From positions 196,923 to 260,922 of the forward strand of contig JBOEFW010000053.1 in NCBI GenBank assembly GCA_050633105.1: a stretch of 64,000 nucleotides of DNA, given 5' to 3'. Positions within the stretch are counted from its first letter, which is position 1; every line of letters starts with the position of its first letter. This DNA comes from Aureispira sp050633105 (lineage in GTDB: Bacteria; Bacteroidota; Bacteroidia; Chitinophagales; Saprospiraceae). Positions 47,001 to 54,449 of the stretch are shown in pieces. The position numbers and the translations under genes were made by a program. Under the pieces are notes generated by a model. That model was not told the DNA's origin. It ran no database searches and worked only from the letters and a program-made list of their open reading frames with translations.

Positions 47001-47271
47001 TAATGAAGCCAACGCTTTGTATGATGCTTCTTATCTCAAACTACGAGAAGTTCGCTTAAGCTATGCCTTGCCACAACGCTTGGTACAACGTCTACACTTT
47101 ACAGGAATTCGCTTCTCTCTAATTGCTAAAAACTTAGCCATTTTCACAGAGAATCCACATTTTGATCCTGAACTAGCCGCCATGCAAGGCCGTAACTTTG
47201 CTTTTGGAGTAGAGGATATGTCTTATCCTTCTAGCCGTAGCTTTGGTTTAAGTATTCAATTGACCTTATAA
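44077..47271 (+). CDS. SusC/RagA-family TonB-dependent outer-membrane transporter
   Basis: A 1064-residue outer-membrane importer. Signal peptide 1-20 (ending VAYA), CarboxypepD_reg-like domain (about 24-105, GKVMDQESQEPIFGALIYE), then the SusC junction motif SLKEVVVTALGI with the TonB box region. The plug domain (about 115-245) contains GLAGRVAGVQITN, IFIRGQSSL, NNQALFVVDGIPI and SINILKGPSATALYGARAANG. The rest is a 22-strand barrel ending FGLSIQLTL. It pairs with the SusD homologue next door to capture a ligand and import it using TonB energy. The substrate is not readable from sequence; glycan, peptide or organophosphate are all possible. First gene of a four-gene operon. Confidence 0.95.
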   Translation: MKQRFLLGLLCLLLSTVAYAQHRLSGKVMDQESQEPIFGALIYEKNTTTSAVSTDDGVYELTVSSDTATVVFTYLGMTNLEVQLKGNTNLDVVLTYSTASLKEVVVTALGIERQKKALGYATQEIDGATLQNVRQENLINGLAGRVAGVQITNGSTGIGSSSHIFIRGQSSLSGNNQALFVVDGIPISNELIANNTETSAAGFQEVDYGNGAGEISPDDIASINILKGPSATALYGARAANGVVVIETKSGKNKRGIGVSINSSVTAESILRLPEYQNEYGQGVGTDFAYVDGNTGDGGSILSYGPRLDGRLVPQFDGTSIGPNGETLRGGDVISRNGAPITATPWVARPNNVRDFFQTGVTFINNVALTGANDKGHFRISYTNLNNKGIVPGTDLGRHSFSVSGGYNLTERLSVKTYINYINSSSNNRPATGYGSENIMYLFTWMGRQSNVSSLKEYWQRGQEGLAQYNYNYAWMDNPYFAMTENQNGFGKHRILSNTSLNYTITEGLNLRFRNGLDYYNDLRTSKRAFSTQRFRNGAYREDQVIFSEFNTDFLLSYEKKLSEDWQFSIALGGNMMNQQLRYGSTTANELSVPGIYNFNNSRVPLAIDQYQQQKQILSLYALGQVSYKSFLFLDMTVRNDWSSTLPINNNAYAYYSFALSGIISDMVQLPKAFSLVKVRASIASVGNDTDPYNLNNTFAFGQLYGANPTVTNSSTLLNSQLLPERTTAYEFGTDLRFFQGRFNVDVTYYNNLSTNQIIELPTSTASGYVSRIANGGQIRSEGLEAIVSATPVRTKDFQWNLFANFSRNVSTVVALPEGIEQYVTGYSRVYDRSDRSVFFIATEGGRVGDMYGTGLKEVNGQQVYDANGNPVKDPELRLLGNYNPDFILGFGTEVSWKGLSLGMLWDWRQGGTIVSRTLAIASTSGVLSNTLVGRETGVVGDGVVNVGTEDNPNYVPNTTAISANNYYGQYYDRDNEANALYDASYLKLREVRLSYALPQRLVQRLHFTGIRFSLIAKNLAIFTENPHFDPELAAMQGRNFAFGVEDMSYPSSRSFGLSIQLTL

Positions 47272-47359
47272 AACTATTCCTTCCTCTTGGTCTGAATTAC
47301 TCTTAGAATAACATCCAAAAGAGGCTTTCTTAACAAGAAGAAGACAAAATATAACCATA

Positions 47360-48805
47360 ATGAAATTTGTATATCAAACGATGCTTTTGTTTTTGCTCGT
47401 CGCTAGTTTTTGGGCATGTAGCAAAGATTTTGAAGCCATTAATACCAATCCCAATGCCCCTGAGCAGGTCAATGCTCAATTTTTATTAACCAATATCCTT
47501 TGGAATACTGCCAATAACAACGCTGTTGATGCTTGGAATGCAGGAAATTTCTTAGGTCAATTAACCGCTCGTACAGAGTTTAATGAAATTGACCGTTGGG
47601 ATATTCGTACCAATACAGAGTTGTGGAACAAAAGTTACTTGTTGCTCAATGATATTCAATCCTTAGAACAATTGGTAGAAGACGGCAAAGCTAGTGAATC
47701 TTACAGAGGAATGGCTTTAGTTATGCGCGCTTTTTTGGCGGCAACATTGACCGATTTATGGGGCGATGTCCCTTATTCTGATGCGATTAAAGGGCGTACA
47801 GATGGTAACTTCACCCCTAATTTTGATACCCAAGAGGAAATTTATACGGGTACCAATGGGATTCTACAAAGCTTGCGCGATGCCAGTACTATTTTTGCGG
47901 CGGCTGCCAATGCGGCTCCTGTAAAAGGCGATATCATTTATAATGGCAATATCGACCAATGGCTGCGCTTGAGCAATTCACTCTTAGTCCGTTACTTGTT
48001 ACGTATTTCTAATAAAATGAATGTAGCTACAGAACTACAAGCTTTAGTTACAGCAGGGGACTTAATGCAAAACAATACCGATAATGGGTTGGTCGCCTAC
48101 TTACCCACTGCTCCGAATCAATGGTTTGTTCATACCATTCGCGAAGGTGATTACAGCAATGTACGGATGTCCACCACTATTGATTCTATATTAAGTGCTT
48201 ATAACGATCCTCGTACCCCTGTTTGGTTCAAGCCTACCGCTAGTAGTCAAGGCACGGGAACATTGGTTTATGATGGGCTACCTAATGGCATTGGCCCTGG
48301 TAGTTTGGCGCAGTACAATATGGCTGACTTTTCTACTCTAGGAAATATTTTTAGAGAGCAACCTGCTGGCGTTAATGCCGTCTTGATGTCTTACAGTGAA
48401 CTGCAATTTGCCTTGTCTGAGGCAGCCAACAGTGGTTTATTAAGTGGTTCAGCTCAAAACTATTATGAGGAAGGGATTCGTGCTTCTTTTAGTTATTACA
48501 ATACTCCATTGCCTAGCAATTATTTATCCCAAACGGGGGTTGCGTGGAATGGTGATTTGAGTCAAATTATCACTCAAAAATGGCTGGCGTCTATGTTGGT
48601 TGGTTATGAAGGGTGGTTCAATTACCGTCGTACAGGTTTCCCTATTTTGAATACGGCTTTGGACAATTTGAACAACAACCAAGTGCCTGTTCGTTACCGT
48701 TATCCAGATACGGAAAAAGCGGTTAATCCAACGAATTACAATGCGGCTGTAGCACGTATGGGGGGCGATAGCTATGATGAAAGAGCTTGGTGGGAATTGC
48801 CCTAA
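47360..48805 (+). CDS. SusD/RagB-family surface lipoprotein
   Basis: A 481-residue SusD-like lipoprotein (SusD-like_2 type). Lipobox LVASFWAC with Cys at about 20, then the typical CSKDFEAINTNPNAPEQVNAQFLL. TPR-forming helices are visible (SYRGMALVMRAFLAATLTDLWGDVPYSDAIKG), and EKWLASMLVGYEGWFNYRRTGFP near the C-terminus is the family hallmark. It sits as the lid on the SusC barrel and binds ligand at the surface. The stop is 100 bases before the symporter ATG; that interval holds a long perfect hairpin. Confidence 0.93.
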   Translation: MKFVYQTMLLFLLVASFWACSKDFEAINTNPNAPEQVNAQFLLTNILWNTANNNAVDAWNAGNFLGQLTARTEFNEIDRWDIRTNTELWNKSYLLLNDIQSLEQLVEDGKASESYRGMALVMRAFLAATLTDLWGDVPYSDAIKGRTDGNFTPNFDTQEEIYTGTNGILQSLRDASTIFAAAANAAPVKGDIIYNGNIDQWLRLSNSLLVRYLLRISNKMNVATELQALVTAGDLMQNNTDNGLVAYLPTAPNQWFVHTIREGDYSNVRMSTTIDSILSAYNDPRTPVWFKPTASSQGTGTLVYDGLPNGIGPGSLAQYNMADFSTLGNIFREQPAGVNAVLMSYSELQFALSEAANSGLLSGSAQNYYEEGIRASFSYYNTPLPSNYLSQTGVAWNGDLSQIITQKWLASMLVGYEGWFNYRRTGFPILNTALDNLNNNQVPVRYRYPDTEKAVNPTNYNAAVARMGGDSYDERAWWELP

Positions 48806-48825
48806 CCACTAACAAACTCTACTAT

Positions 48826-48872
48826 GATTGTTGTAGGGTCTCTTAACACAATCAGGGTACCCTACAACAATC
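48826..48872 (+). promoter_or_regulatory. Perfect 14-bp hairpin between SusD and symporter genes
   Basis: GATTGTTGTAGGGT (48826-48839) and ACCCTACAACAATC (48859-48872) are exact reverse complements around a 19-base loop. The following bases (ACTCATTCTATAC) lack an immediate T-tract, though TTTTT occurs 15 bases further on. It may reduce or stabilise expression of the distal operon genes rather than stop transcription fully. Confidence 0.6.
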
Positions 48873-48905
48873 ACTCATTCTATACTTTTTAAGATCAAAC
48901 AAATA

Positions 48906-50267
48906 ATGAACGATACCCTTCTGACTGGTCAATGGGCTTTGGTAATTGGTAGCAGCTTAGTCTTGCTCTTGTTATCACCAACAGCCAAAACAGTAAAGAG
49001 CTTTTTCAAGGCAGAGACCCAACAAGGTAAAGCGCCTAATTTTTGGTTGTTAACCAGTAGTTTGGTCATTTCTTGGATCTTTGCCAAATCTATTACAGTA
49101 GCTGCTGATTTGGGTGCTGCTTATGGATTGGTGGGAGGCGTTGCTTATGCCGCTTATTATCTGTCGTTTTGTGTGGCAGGGATTGTAATTTATCAATTGA
49201 GAAAGCAAGGTGGATTTGAAAGCATTCATCAGTTTTTGGCCAAGAAGCATGGACAAAGTGCGTTGTGGCTTTTTTCTATTCTCATTGCCATTCGCCTCTT
49301 TAATGAAGTTTGGTCCAATACCATGGTCATTGGAAGTTACTTTGGAGCAGCTGGGACAAGTCCCTACTATTGGGCGATTGTGGTTTTCACAGGATTGACC
49401 TTATTATATAGCCTCAAAGGAGGTATGCGCAGTTCTATGTTTACAGATGCCATTCAGATGGCCTTATTTGGTGTACTCTTAGCGATAGTGCTGAGTCAAT
49501 TAATTCCAAATACAGAAGGAGGTGTTACTCGCTATGTACAAGAAGGAACCTGGTCTATGGCTACAGGGGTCAACTTATTATTAGTAGCCCTTTTACAAGC
49601 CTTCAGTTATCCTTTTCATGATCCTGTTATGACAGATCGAGGTTTTGTTGCCCCTCCTAAAATTACCCTGCGAAGCTTTTTATGGGCGGGTGTTATTGGT
49701 GGAATCTGCATTATCTTGTTCAGTTTGGTTGGAGTTTATGCGCGCATTCATGGCTTAGAGGGCTCTGCTCCTGTCGCCGTTAGCAAGAGTTTAAGTATTC
49801 CTATGTTGTTAATTATGAATTTCATTATGATTACTTCTGCCTCTTCTACCTTAGATTCGACGTTCTCCTCTTTCTCCAAGTTGATTACTATTGATTTGGG
49901 CAACGCCCAAGCCATTACGGTGACTAAAGGGCGGTTGACAATGGCTATCCTAGCCGTTCTAGGCGTCTTGCCTGTTTTCTTAAACCCAGAGATTCTCTCT
50001 GCAACAACTGTTAGTGGAACAATGGTAATTGGGTTGGCTCCTGTTTTTGTGTGTTGGAAATGGAAGGTGCCTGCTTACAGTTTTCACTTGTCTGTTGGCA
50101 TGGGTTTATTAACGGGGTTTGTCTTAGTGATGGGTTGTCCTGATTCTCTCCTCTTTTTTGAAGGCAAATACGGGGATTTACTCTCTCTTAATTTAATTGG
50201 TTCTACTGCTTGCTTTATAGCATTTTTGGCCCCCAAATTTTTTATCTCTAAGCAACCTGTTGCTTAA
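48906..50267 (+). CDS. Sodium:solute symporter family transporter
   Basis: A 453-residue inner-membrane carrier of the SSS family with about 12 hydrophobic segments. Recognisable SSS features are the early SLVISWIFAKSITVAADLGAAYG, GGFESIHQFLAKKHG, a YSLKGGMRSSMFTDAIQMAL block (the GG-MRS-v-xTD-x-xQ pattern that is the best SSS hallmark) and SASSTLDSTFSSFSKL, which holds the Ser/Thr sodium-site residues. Solute unknown. Its place after SusC and SusD says it likely carries the same nutrient, or its breakdown product, across the inner membrane with sodium. The phosphoesterase gene follows 33 bases later. Confidence 0.88.
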   Translation: MNDTLLTGQWALVIGSSLVLLLLSPTAKTVKSFFKAETQQGKAPNFWLLTSSLVISWIFAKSITVAADLGAAYGLVGGVAYAAYYLSFCVAGIVIYQLRKQGGFESIHQFLAKKHGQSALWLFSILIAIRLFNEVWSNTMVIGSYFGAAGTSPYYWAIVVFTGLTLLYSLKGGMRSSMFTDAIQMALFGVLLAIVLSQLIPNTEGGVTRYVQEGTWSMATGVNLLLVALLQAFSYPFHDPVMTDRGFVAPPKITLRSFLWAGVIGGICIILFSLVGVYARIHGLEGSAPVAVSKSLSIPMLLIMNFIMITSASSTLDSTFSSFSKLITIDLGNAQAITVTKGRLTMAILAVLGVLPVFLNPEILSATTVSGTMVIGLAPVFVCWKWKVPAYSFHLSVGMGLLTGFVLVMGCPDSLLFFEGKYGDLLSLNLIGSTACFIAFLAPKFFISKQPVA

Positions 50268-50300
50268 TTCCATCAGATATTTAGCATAAAATATTATACC

Positions 50301-51161
50301 ATGATACAACAACAATTTACCAACAACTTAGGTACGTTAGAAGGACCATTGCTTGTCTTTGGGGGCATTTATAGCAATTTACAAGCTTTGGAGGCTTTGC
50401 GTATGGAGGCAGAGCATTTACAGATTCCGCCTACTAATATTATTTGCACAGGTGATCTTGTCGCCTACTGTGCCGACCCTGAAGCTTGCATCAACTTTGT
50501 TCGTGAATGGGGCATTTATTGTATTGCAGGTAATGTAGAATTGCAATTGATTGATGATGCGGAGGACTGTGGTTGTAATTTTGAAAGCAGTACACGTTGT
50601 GATATTTTTTCAAGAACTTGGTACCCGTATGCTAAATCCCAATTGAGTGCCAACTCCTTAACTTGGTTGGCTCAATTACCTCAGTTTTTGCGTTTTTGTT
50701 ATGCAGGAAAAGAAGGCCTTGTATTGCATGGTTCTTATGAGGCAACCGCTCAATTTATTTTCAAATCTACGCCTTGGGCCATCAAAGAAAAGCAATTTCA
50801 GTTGGCTAACGTAGATCTAATTTTAGCAGGACATTCTGGCTTACCTTTTATAGAAAATCGTGGGCAACAACAATGGATTAATGCAGGCGTCATTGGTATG
50901 CCAGCCAATGATGCCTCTACTAAAGTTTGGTACCTCACGCTTCCAGCCACGGACCAAAAATTGCATCCTACGTTTCATTCATTGGCATATGACTTTGAAA
51001 CAGCAGCCACACGTATGGAGGAGGCTAAGTTGCCGCTTGCTTATGCACATACCTTACGTACAGGACTTTGGGACAATTGTGACATTTTGCCCGCTATAGA
51101 AACACAACAACAAGGGTGTCCATTGGTCTTGTCTCCTGCTGTTGCTTTACAAAAGGCTTAA
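50301..51161 (+). CDS. Metallophosphoesterase-like protein with altered first motif
   Basis: A 286-residue calcineurin-like phosphoesterase-fold protein. The first metal motif, normally SDIHGN, reads GGIYSN (21-26), so both the Asp and His metal ligands are replaced. Later motifs are closer to standard: GDLVAYC (51-57), GNVE (77-80, usually GNHD/GNCD), LHGSY near 150 and AGHSGLPF near 185. A Cys cluster DAEDCGCNF lies at about 86-94. The changed first motif may mean a one-metal enzyme, a distinct subfamily or a non-catalytic protein. No signal peptide, so cytosolic. As the last gene of the Sus-like operon it may process the imported compound, which would suggest a phosphorylated substrate; that is inference. 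Confidence 0.8.
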   Translation: MIQQQFTNNLGTLEGPLLVFGGIYSNLQALEALRMEAEHLQIPPTNIICTGDLVAYCADPEACINFVREWGIYCIAGNVELQLIDDAEDCGCNFESSTRCDIFSRTWYPYAKSQLSANSLTWLAQLPQFLRFCYAGKEGLVLHGSYEATAQFIFKSTPWAIKEKQFQLANVDLILAGHSGLPFIENRGQQQWINAGVIGMPANDASTKVWYLTLPATDQKLHPTFHSLAYDFETAATRMEEAKLPLAYAHTLRTGLWDNCDILPAIETQQQGCPLVLSPAVALQKA

Positions 51162-51256
51162 TCCTCACACAAAAGCTATTAATAGCCTGCTTTCCCTGTT
51201 TTTTTGTCGTATATTGGCTGTTTCAAACTGCTTTTGAGCTTTTAGAACAACAAACA

Positions 51257-51646
51257 ATGCGTTATACTTTTTGTCAACAAGAGCGACTTAAAAGTCGAAA
51301 ACAAATCGCAGCACTCTTCAAAAACCGACGTAGTGTGGGTGCTTACCCCCTACGCATATTTTGGGGAGATCGCCCCCATTTAGCCAATTCTTACCCTGTA
51401 TCTATTGGTTTTAATGTTTCTAAACGACTCTTCAAACATGCTGTAGATAGAAATCGTTATCGCCGTTTATTGCAAGAAGCATTTCGTTTACAAAAGCAGG
51501 AGCTTTATGAATTCTTGGAACAAGAGGGCAAGGAACTTAATCTAATGCTTATTTTTGTAGGTAAAGACGGCGCTGATTATGCTACTGTAGAGCGCCAATT
51601 CAAAAAGTTAATGGGCAAATTAATGGACGAAATTAAAACCGTATGA
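51257..51646 (+). CDS. rnpA: Ribonuclease P protein component
   Basis: The 129-residue protein cofactor of RNase P, which helps the RNA subunit cleave 5' leaders from tRNA precursors. The opening FCQQERLKSRKQIAALF and the hallmark RNRYRRLLQEAFR (the RNR box, about 70-82) are clear, with VSKRLFKHAVDRN just before. I start at ATG 51257; the frame is open farther upstream but the extra 47 residues are Cys-rich and not part of the family. The gene overlaps yidD by four bases (ATGA), the usual rnpA-yidD arrangement. The matching RNA gene rnpB lies 5.6 kb away on the other strand. Confidence 0.95.
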   Translation: MRYTFCQQERLKSRKQIAALFKNRRSVGAYPLRIFWGDRPHLANSYPVSIGFNVSKRLFKHAVDRNRYRRLLQEAFRLQKQELYEFLEQEGKELNLMLIFVGKDGADYATVERQFKKLMGKLMDEIKTV

Positions 51647-51894
51647 CTTGGATAATTTGGTTATTTAAACTACCTCTTTTATTGTTAGGTGGCGCCATGC
51701 GCTTTTTAATTAGAGTTTATCAATTGGTTTTGTCTCCTATCTTACCTGCTTCCTGTCGATACACCCCTACTTGTTCTCAATATGGACTAGAGGCAATTAA
51801 GAAGTACGGCCCTTTCAAAGGAGGCTATTTAACTCTTCGGCGCATTTTGCGTTGCAACCCTTGGGGCAGTCATGGCCATGATCCTGTTCCTTAG
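51643..51894 (+). CDS. yidD: Membrane protein insertion efficiency factor YidD
   Basis: An 83-residue YidD family protein. The core LVLSPILPASCRYTPTCSQYGLEAIKKYG (residues about 30-58) with two conserved Cys and the closing RRILRCNPWGSHGHDPVP are near-perfect matches to the family. An N-terminal amphipathic/hydrophobic helix (IIWLFKLPLLLLGGAMRFLI) associates with the membrane, where YidD assists the YidC insertase. ATG overlaps the rnpA stop, so translation is coupled. Confidence 0.95.
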   Translation: MTWIIWLFKLPLLLLGGAMRFLIRVYQLVLSPILPASCRYTPTCSQYGLEAIKKYGPFKGGYLTLRRILRCNPWGSHGHDPVP

Positions 51895-51990
51895 AGCTGT
51901 CTTTTTTAAGAAAAGCCTAGAACAAAAAAATAGATGGCAGGGGTATACTATCCCCTCCTATAAGTGCTCTATTGACAAATAAATATTCCT

Positions 51991-52326
51991 ATGAAGTTTT
52001 CTACCTTTACTCGCCTTGGGCAGCATTTAGTAGCCTTCTTATTCCTCACTAATTTATTGGTTGCTTGTCAAAATACGCCTTCTGCTGAGGATTATGCGTT
52101 GCGTTTCTGTACTTGTTATGATACCAACTCTGAGGCCGCTGTACAATTACGGGCAGGAGAATTGGATCAACCAAGCTATGATCAATTAGTTCTCGAATGT
52201 ATGGGAGAAGATGATCCTTTAAAGGAATTAGAAGAAAATCCAGCAGCATTGTTAGAATTTAAGGTGGCTTTTTTAGATGCTATTAAAGCTAATTGTCCTG
52301 CTCTTGCCCAAAGTATGGGCTATTAG
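51991..52326 (+). CDS. Small lipoprotein, unrecognised
   Basis: A 111-residue exported lipoprotein. Signal sequence 1-25 (GQHLVAFLFLTNLLVAC) with the lipobox Cys at 26. The mature part is acidic and mostly helical, with three further Cys (FCTCYDT at about 38-44, VLECMGEDD, KANCPAL). I recall similar short 'CxC...E' lipoproteins in Bacteroidota, but no characterised family comes to mind. It lies 25 bases before the acyltransferase start, probably one transcript. Confidence 0.75.
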   Translation: MKFSTFTRLGQHLVAFLFLTNLLVACQNTPSAEDYALRFCTCYDTNSEAAVQLRAGELDQPSYDQLVLECMGEDDPLKELEENPAALLEFKVAFLDAIKANCPALAQSMGY

Positions 52327-52351
52327 GTCCTATCATAAAAATAAGATTAGC

Positions 52352-52960
52352 ATGAGTTTTTTAAGTAAAATATATCTAAAAGTAACAGGGTGGAAGATTG
52401 ACCCTAATCCTCCAAAGGAGTTACAGGGACAATGTGTCATTATCTGCGCGCCTCATACATCCAATTGGGATTTCCCCATCACATTGGCGGTAATGAGTGT
52501 ATTAAAGGTCAAAGCGCGCTATGCGATTAAGAAGGAAATTATGGGTTTTCCCTTTGGTCCTATTTTAAGAGCATTAGGCGGTTTGAGTATTGATAGACGC
52601 CCCAAAAAGGAAGGAGAAAAAAAACAAAGTACCGTTCAAGCAATTGCTAGTCTTTTTGAAAACGATCAACCACTTTGTTTGATGATTGCGGCGGAGGGCA
52701 CTCGCTCCTTGCGTAAGGAATGGAAAACTGGATTTTATTATATTGCACTACAAGCCAATGTTCCTATTTGTCTTGGATATTTGGATTATGAGCAGAAGGT
52801 TGGGGGATTTGGAAAAGTAGTTTATCCTTCTGGAGATTTAGAAAAGGATATGGCAGAAATTATGGCTTTCTTTATTGATAAAAAAGGAAAACATCCTCAA
52901 AAATTCAGCATTGATCAACGTTTTTATCCCCAGCTCTCTAATTCTTCAGAGCAAGCCTAA
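52352..52960 (+). CDS. 1-acyl-glycerol-3-phosphate acyltransferase-like protein
   Basis: A 202-residue PlsC-fold acyltransferase, short for the family. The catalytic HTSNWD (H-x4-D) lies at about 36-41, followed by the second block ALGGLSIDRRPKKEG (glycerol-phosphate binding) and AAEGTRSLRKEWKTGFYYIA (the EGTR motif). No membrane segment is evident, so it may be peripheral. It probably acylates a lysophospholipid or a related lipid. ATG at 52352 gives MSFLSKIYLKVTGWKID, a usual start. The next lipoprotein gene begins 13 bases after its stop. Confidence 0.88.
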   Translation: MSFLSKIYLKVTGWKIDPNPPKELQGQCVIICAPHTSNWDFPITLAVMSVLKVKARYAIKKEIMGFPFGPILRALGGLSIDRRPKKEGEKKQSTVQAIASLFENDQPLCLMIAAEGTRSLRKEWKTGFYYIALQANVPICLGYLDYEQKVGGFGKVVYPSGDLEKDMAEIMAFFIDKKGKHPQKFSIDQRFYPQLSNSSEQA

Positions 52961-52973
52961 ATTCATTCTTCCC

Positions 52974-53918
52974 ATGCTTCGTCTGTTCTTCTATAGTTGC
53001 TTGTTCTCTAGTCTCTACCTTTTGGTGGCTTGCAATAATAATTCCTCTAAACCTCCTGCCAATTCTGACAGTTACCGAACAGATTTAGCCTTAGGATACA
53101 ATTTAGAAAAAGCCGATGAGGAAGTTAAGCTTTCGAATAAACTCCGTGAAATTTCAGGGCTGACTTACATTCCTAAACAAGGCTTGGTTACAGTACAGGA
53201 TGAAAAAGGAGCCTTGTATTGGTTGGATAAAAAGGGAGATATTGATCGCGTCGTTGACTTTTCGGCCGATGGGGATTACGAAGGTTTAGCGTTTGAAGGA
53301 GATCGCCTTTTTGTATTGCGCGCTGATGGTGTTTTGTTTGAGCTAAAGCGCTGGAAAAAGGATAAAAAGAAGACTCAAACACGCGTTATTAATACCAATC
53401 TAGGAGAAATTAATGATACGGAAGGGCTGGCTTATCATCCTGAAAAAAATCAACTTTGGATTGCTTGTAAAGGGTCTGCTGTCATTGGTCAGGAACGGCA
53501 TTATGAACGCGCTGTTTATGCCTATGATTTGACCTTGGATTCCTTTTTTACTAAACCCCTATTCTTGATTTCCCGTCAACAAGTCCAACGTTTCCTTCGT
53601 CAAACAATGCGCCAACATCCTGACTATAGTTATTATAAAAAGTTGTTGCGGAGAGAGAAACCTGTCATGCCTTTGCAACCCTCTGCCATTGCCATTCATC
53701 CTATTACTCAAGATATTTACTTGCTCTGTGCGGTTGGCAATAGTTTATTGGTTTTGGATAAGAGTTTTTCTATCAAGGCCCTTTGTCATTTATCAGAGAA
53801 GGACTTTGAACAGCCAGAGGGTCTGGCCTTTAACAAAAAAGGGGATTTATTTCTCTCTTCTGAAGGCCAAAAGAAGAAAGCGCGGGTGTATAAATTTGAT
53901 TATACTCCTAAGTATTAA
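52974..53918 (+). CDS. SdiA-regulated-domain lipoprotein
   Basis: A 314-residue surface or periplasmic lipoprotein with a beta-propeller of the SdiA-regulated type (PF06977). Signal 1-18 (FSSLYLLVAC) with the lipobox Cys. The propeller blades are seen in REISGLTYIPKQGLVTVQDE, DGDYEGLAFEGDRLFVLRAD, INDTEGLAYHPEKNQLWIAC, LQPSAIAIHPITQDIYLLCA and FEQPEGLAFNKKGDLFLSSE. The repeated (E/S)GLA-x-x-x patterns are diagnostic. The molecular role is unknown. It starts at ATG 52974, just after the acyltransferase stop, and its stop faces the convergent DUF1697 gene only 3 bases away. Confidence 0.85.
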   Translation: MLRLFFYSCLFSSLYLLVACNNNSSKPPANSDSYRTDLALGYNLEKADEEVKLSNKLREISGLTYIPKQGLVTVQDEKGALYWLDKKGDIDRVVDFSADGDYEGLAFEGDRLFVLRADGVLFELKRWKKDKKKTQTRVINTNLGEINDTEGLAYHPEKNQLWIACKGSAVIGQERHYERAVYAYDLTLDSFFTKPLFLISRQQVQRFLRQTMRQHPDYSYYKKLLRREKPVMPLQPSAIAIHPITQDIYLLCAVGNSLLVLDKSFSIKALCHLSEKDFEQPEGLAFNKKGDLFLSSEGQKKKARVYKFDYTPKY

Positions 53919-53921
53919 GTG

Positions 53922-54449
53922 CTACTCCCATCTCGCTAGTTTATTAAGTGTGCGCCAGTTTCTTGTTGTCGCTACCGCTCCTAAATTTTTTTCTAAGTAT
54001 TTATTGGTCAATTTTGTGCGCCCATATCCATTGGGGCAATAGAGATAAACACAATCGTTGACGACTGTCCATTGATCTCCTTTGTGGTCTTTGGCTTTGA
54101 GCGCGGTTATTTGGGTAGCCGTTGGAGATGTTGCTAAAAACGTTGCATGCAACGCTTTTAATTCCAAGGCACGATCTTCTTCCAAAAAAGGATTCTGCAA
54201 TCGTTCTTGAAAATAAGCTTGCGGCCGTACCAATACGGGAACTTCATAGCCAAATTCTTGCTTTATAGCTACAGATAAAGCGGAAGCTGCTCCTTCGCTC
54301 CGTTCCAATTCAAATCTTAAATTCCCCGATTGGATGTAGCTTTGTACATTCTGCCAACCTAAGCGTTCACAAAGCGCTCGTAAATCAGCCATAGGGAGTT
54401 TATTTTTTCCGCTGACATTTATGCCACGCAATAAGGCAATGTAGTGCAT
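53922..54449 (-). CDS. DUF1697 protein
   Basis: A 175-residue DUF1697 family protein (MHYIALLRGINVSGKNKLPMADLR, the family's strongly conserved opening). Other family blocks are VQSYIQSGNLRFE, YEVPVLVRP, a central KAKDHKGDQWTVVNDCVYLYCPNGYGRTKLTN and the closing ATTRNWRTLNKLARW. The biochemical function is not established. It is soluble with no signal. I start at the ATG at 54447-54449, which opens with the standard sequence; the upstream in-frame ATG adds 8 residues. Confidence 0.92.
   Translation of the reverse strand: MHYIALLRGINVSGKNKLPMADLRALCERLGWQNVQSYIQSGNLRFELERSEGAASALSVAIKQEFGYEVPVLVRPQAYFQERLQNPFLEEDRALELKALHATFLATSPTATQITALKAKDHKGDQWTVVNDCVYLYCPNGYGRTKLTNKYLEKNLGAVATTRNWRTLNKLARWE

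Noticed and set aside
48826..48872. Hairpin after the SusD gene as a full intrinsic terminator
   Set aside because: No T-tract follows directly and the downstream genes fit the same operon; listed as a regulatory hairpin instead.
51116..51256. N-terminal extension of rnpA by 47 residues
   Set aside because: It overlaps the phosphoesterase 3' end and is Cys- and Phe-rich, unlike any RnpA; the family start is at 51257.
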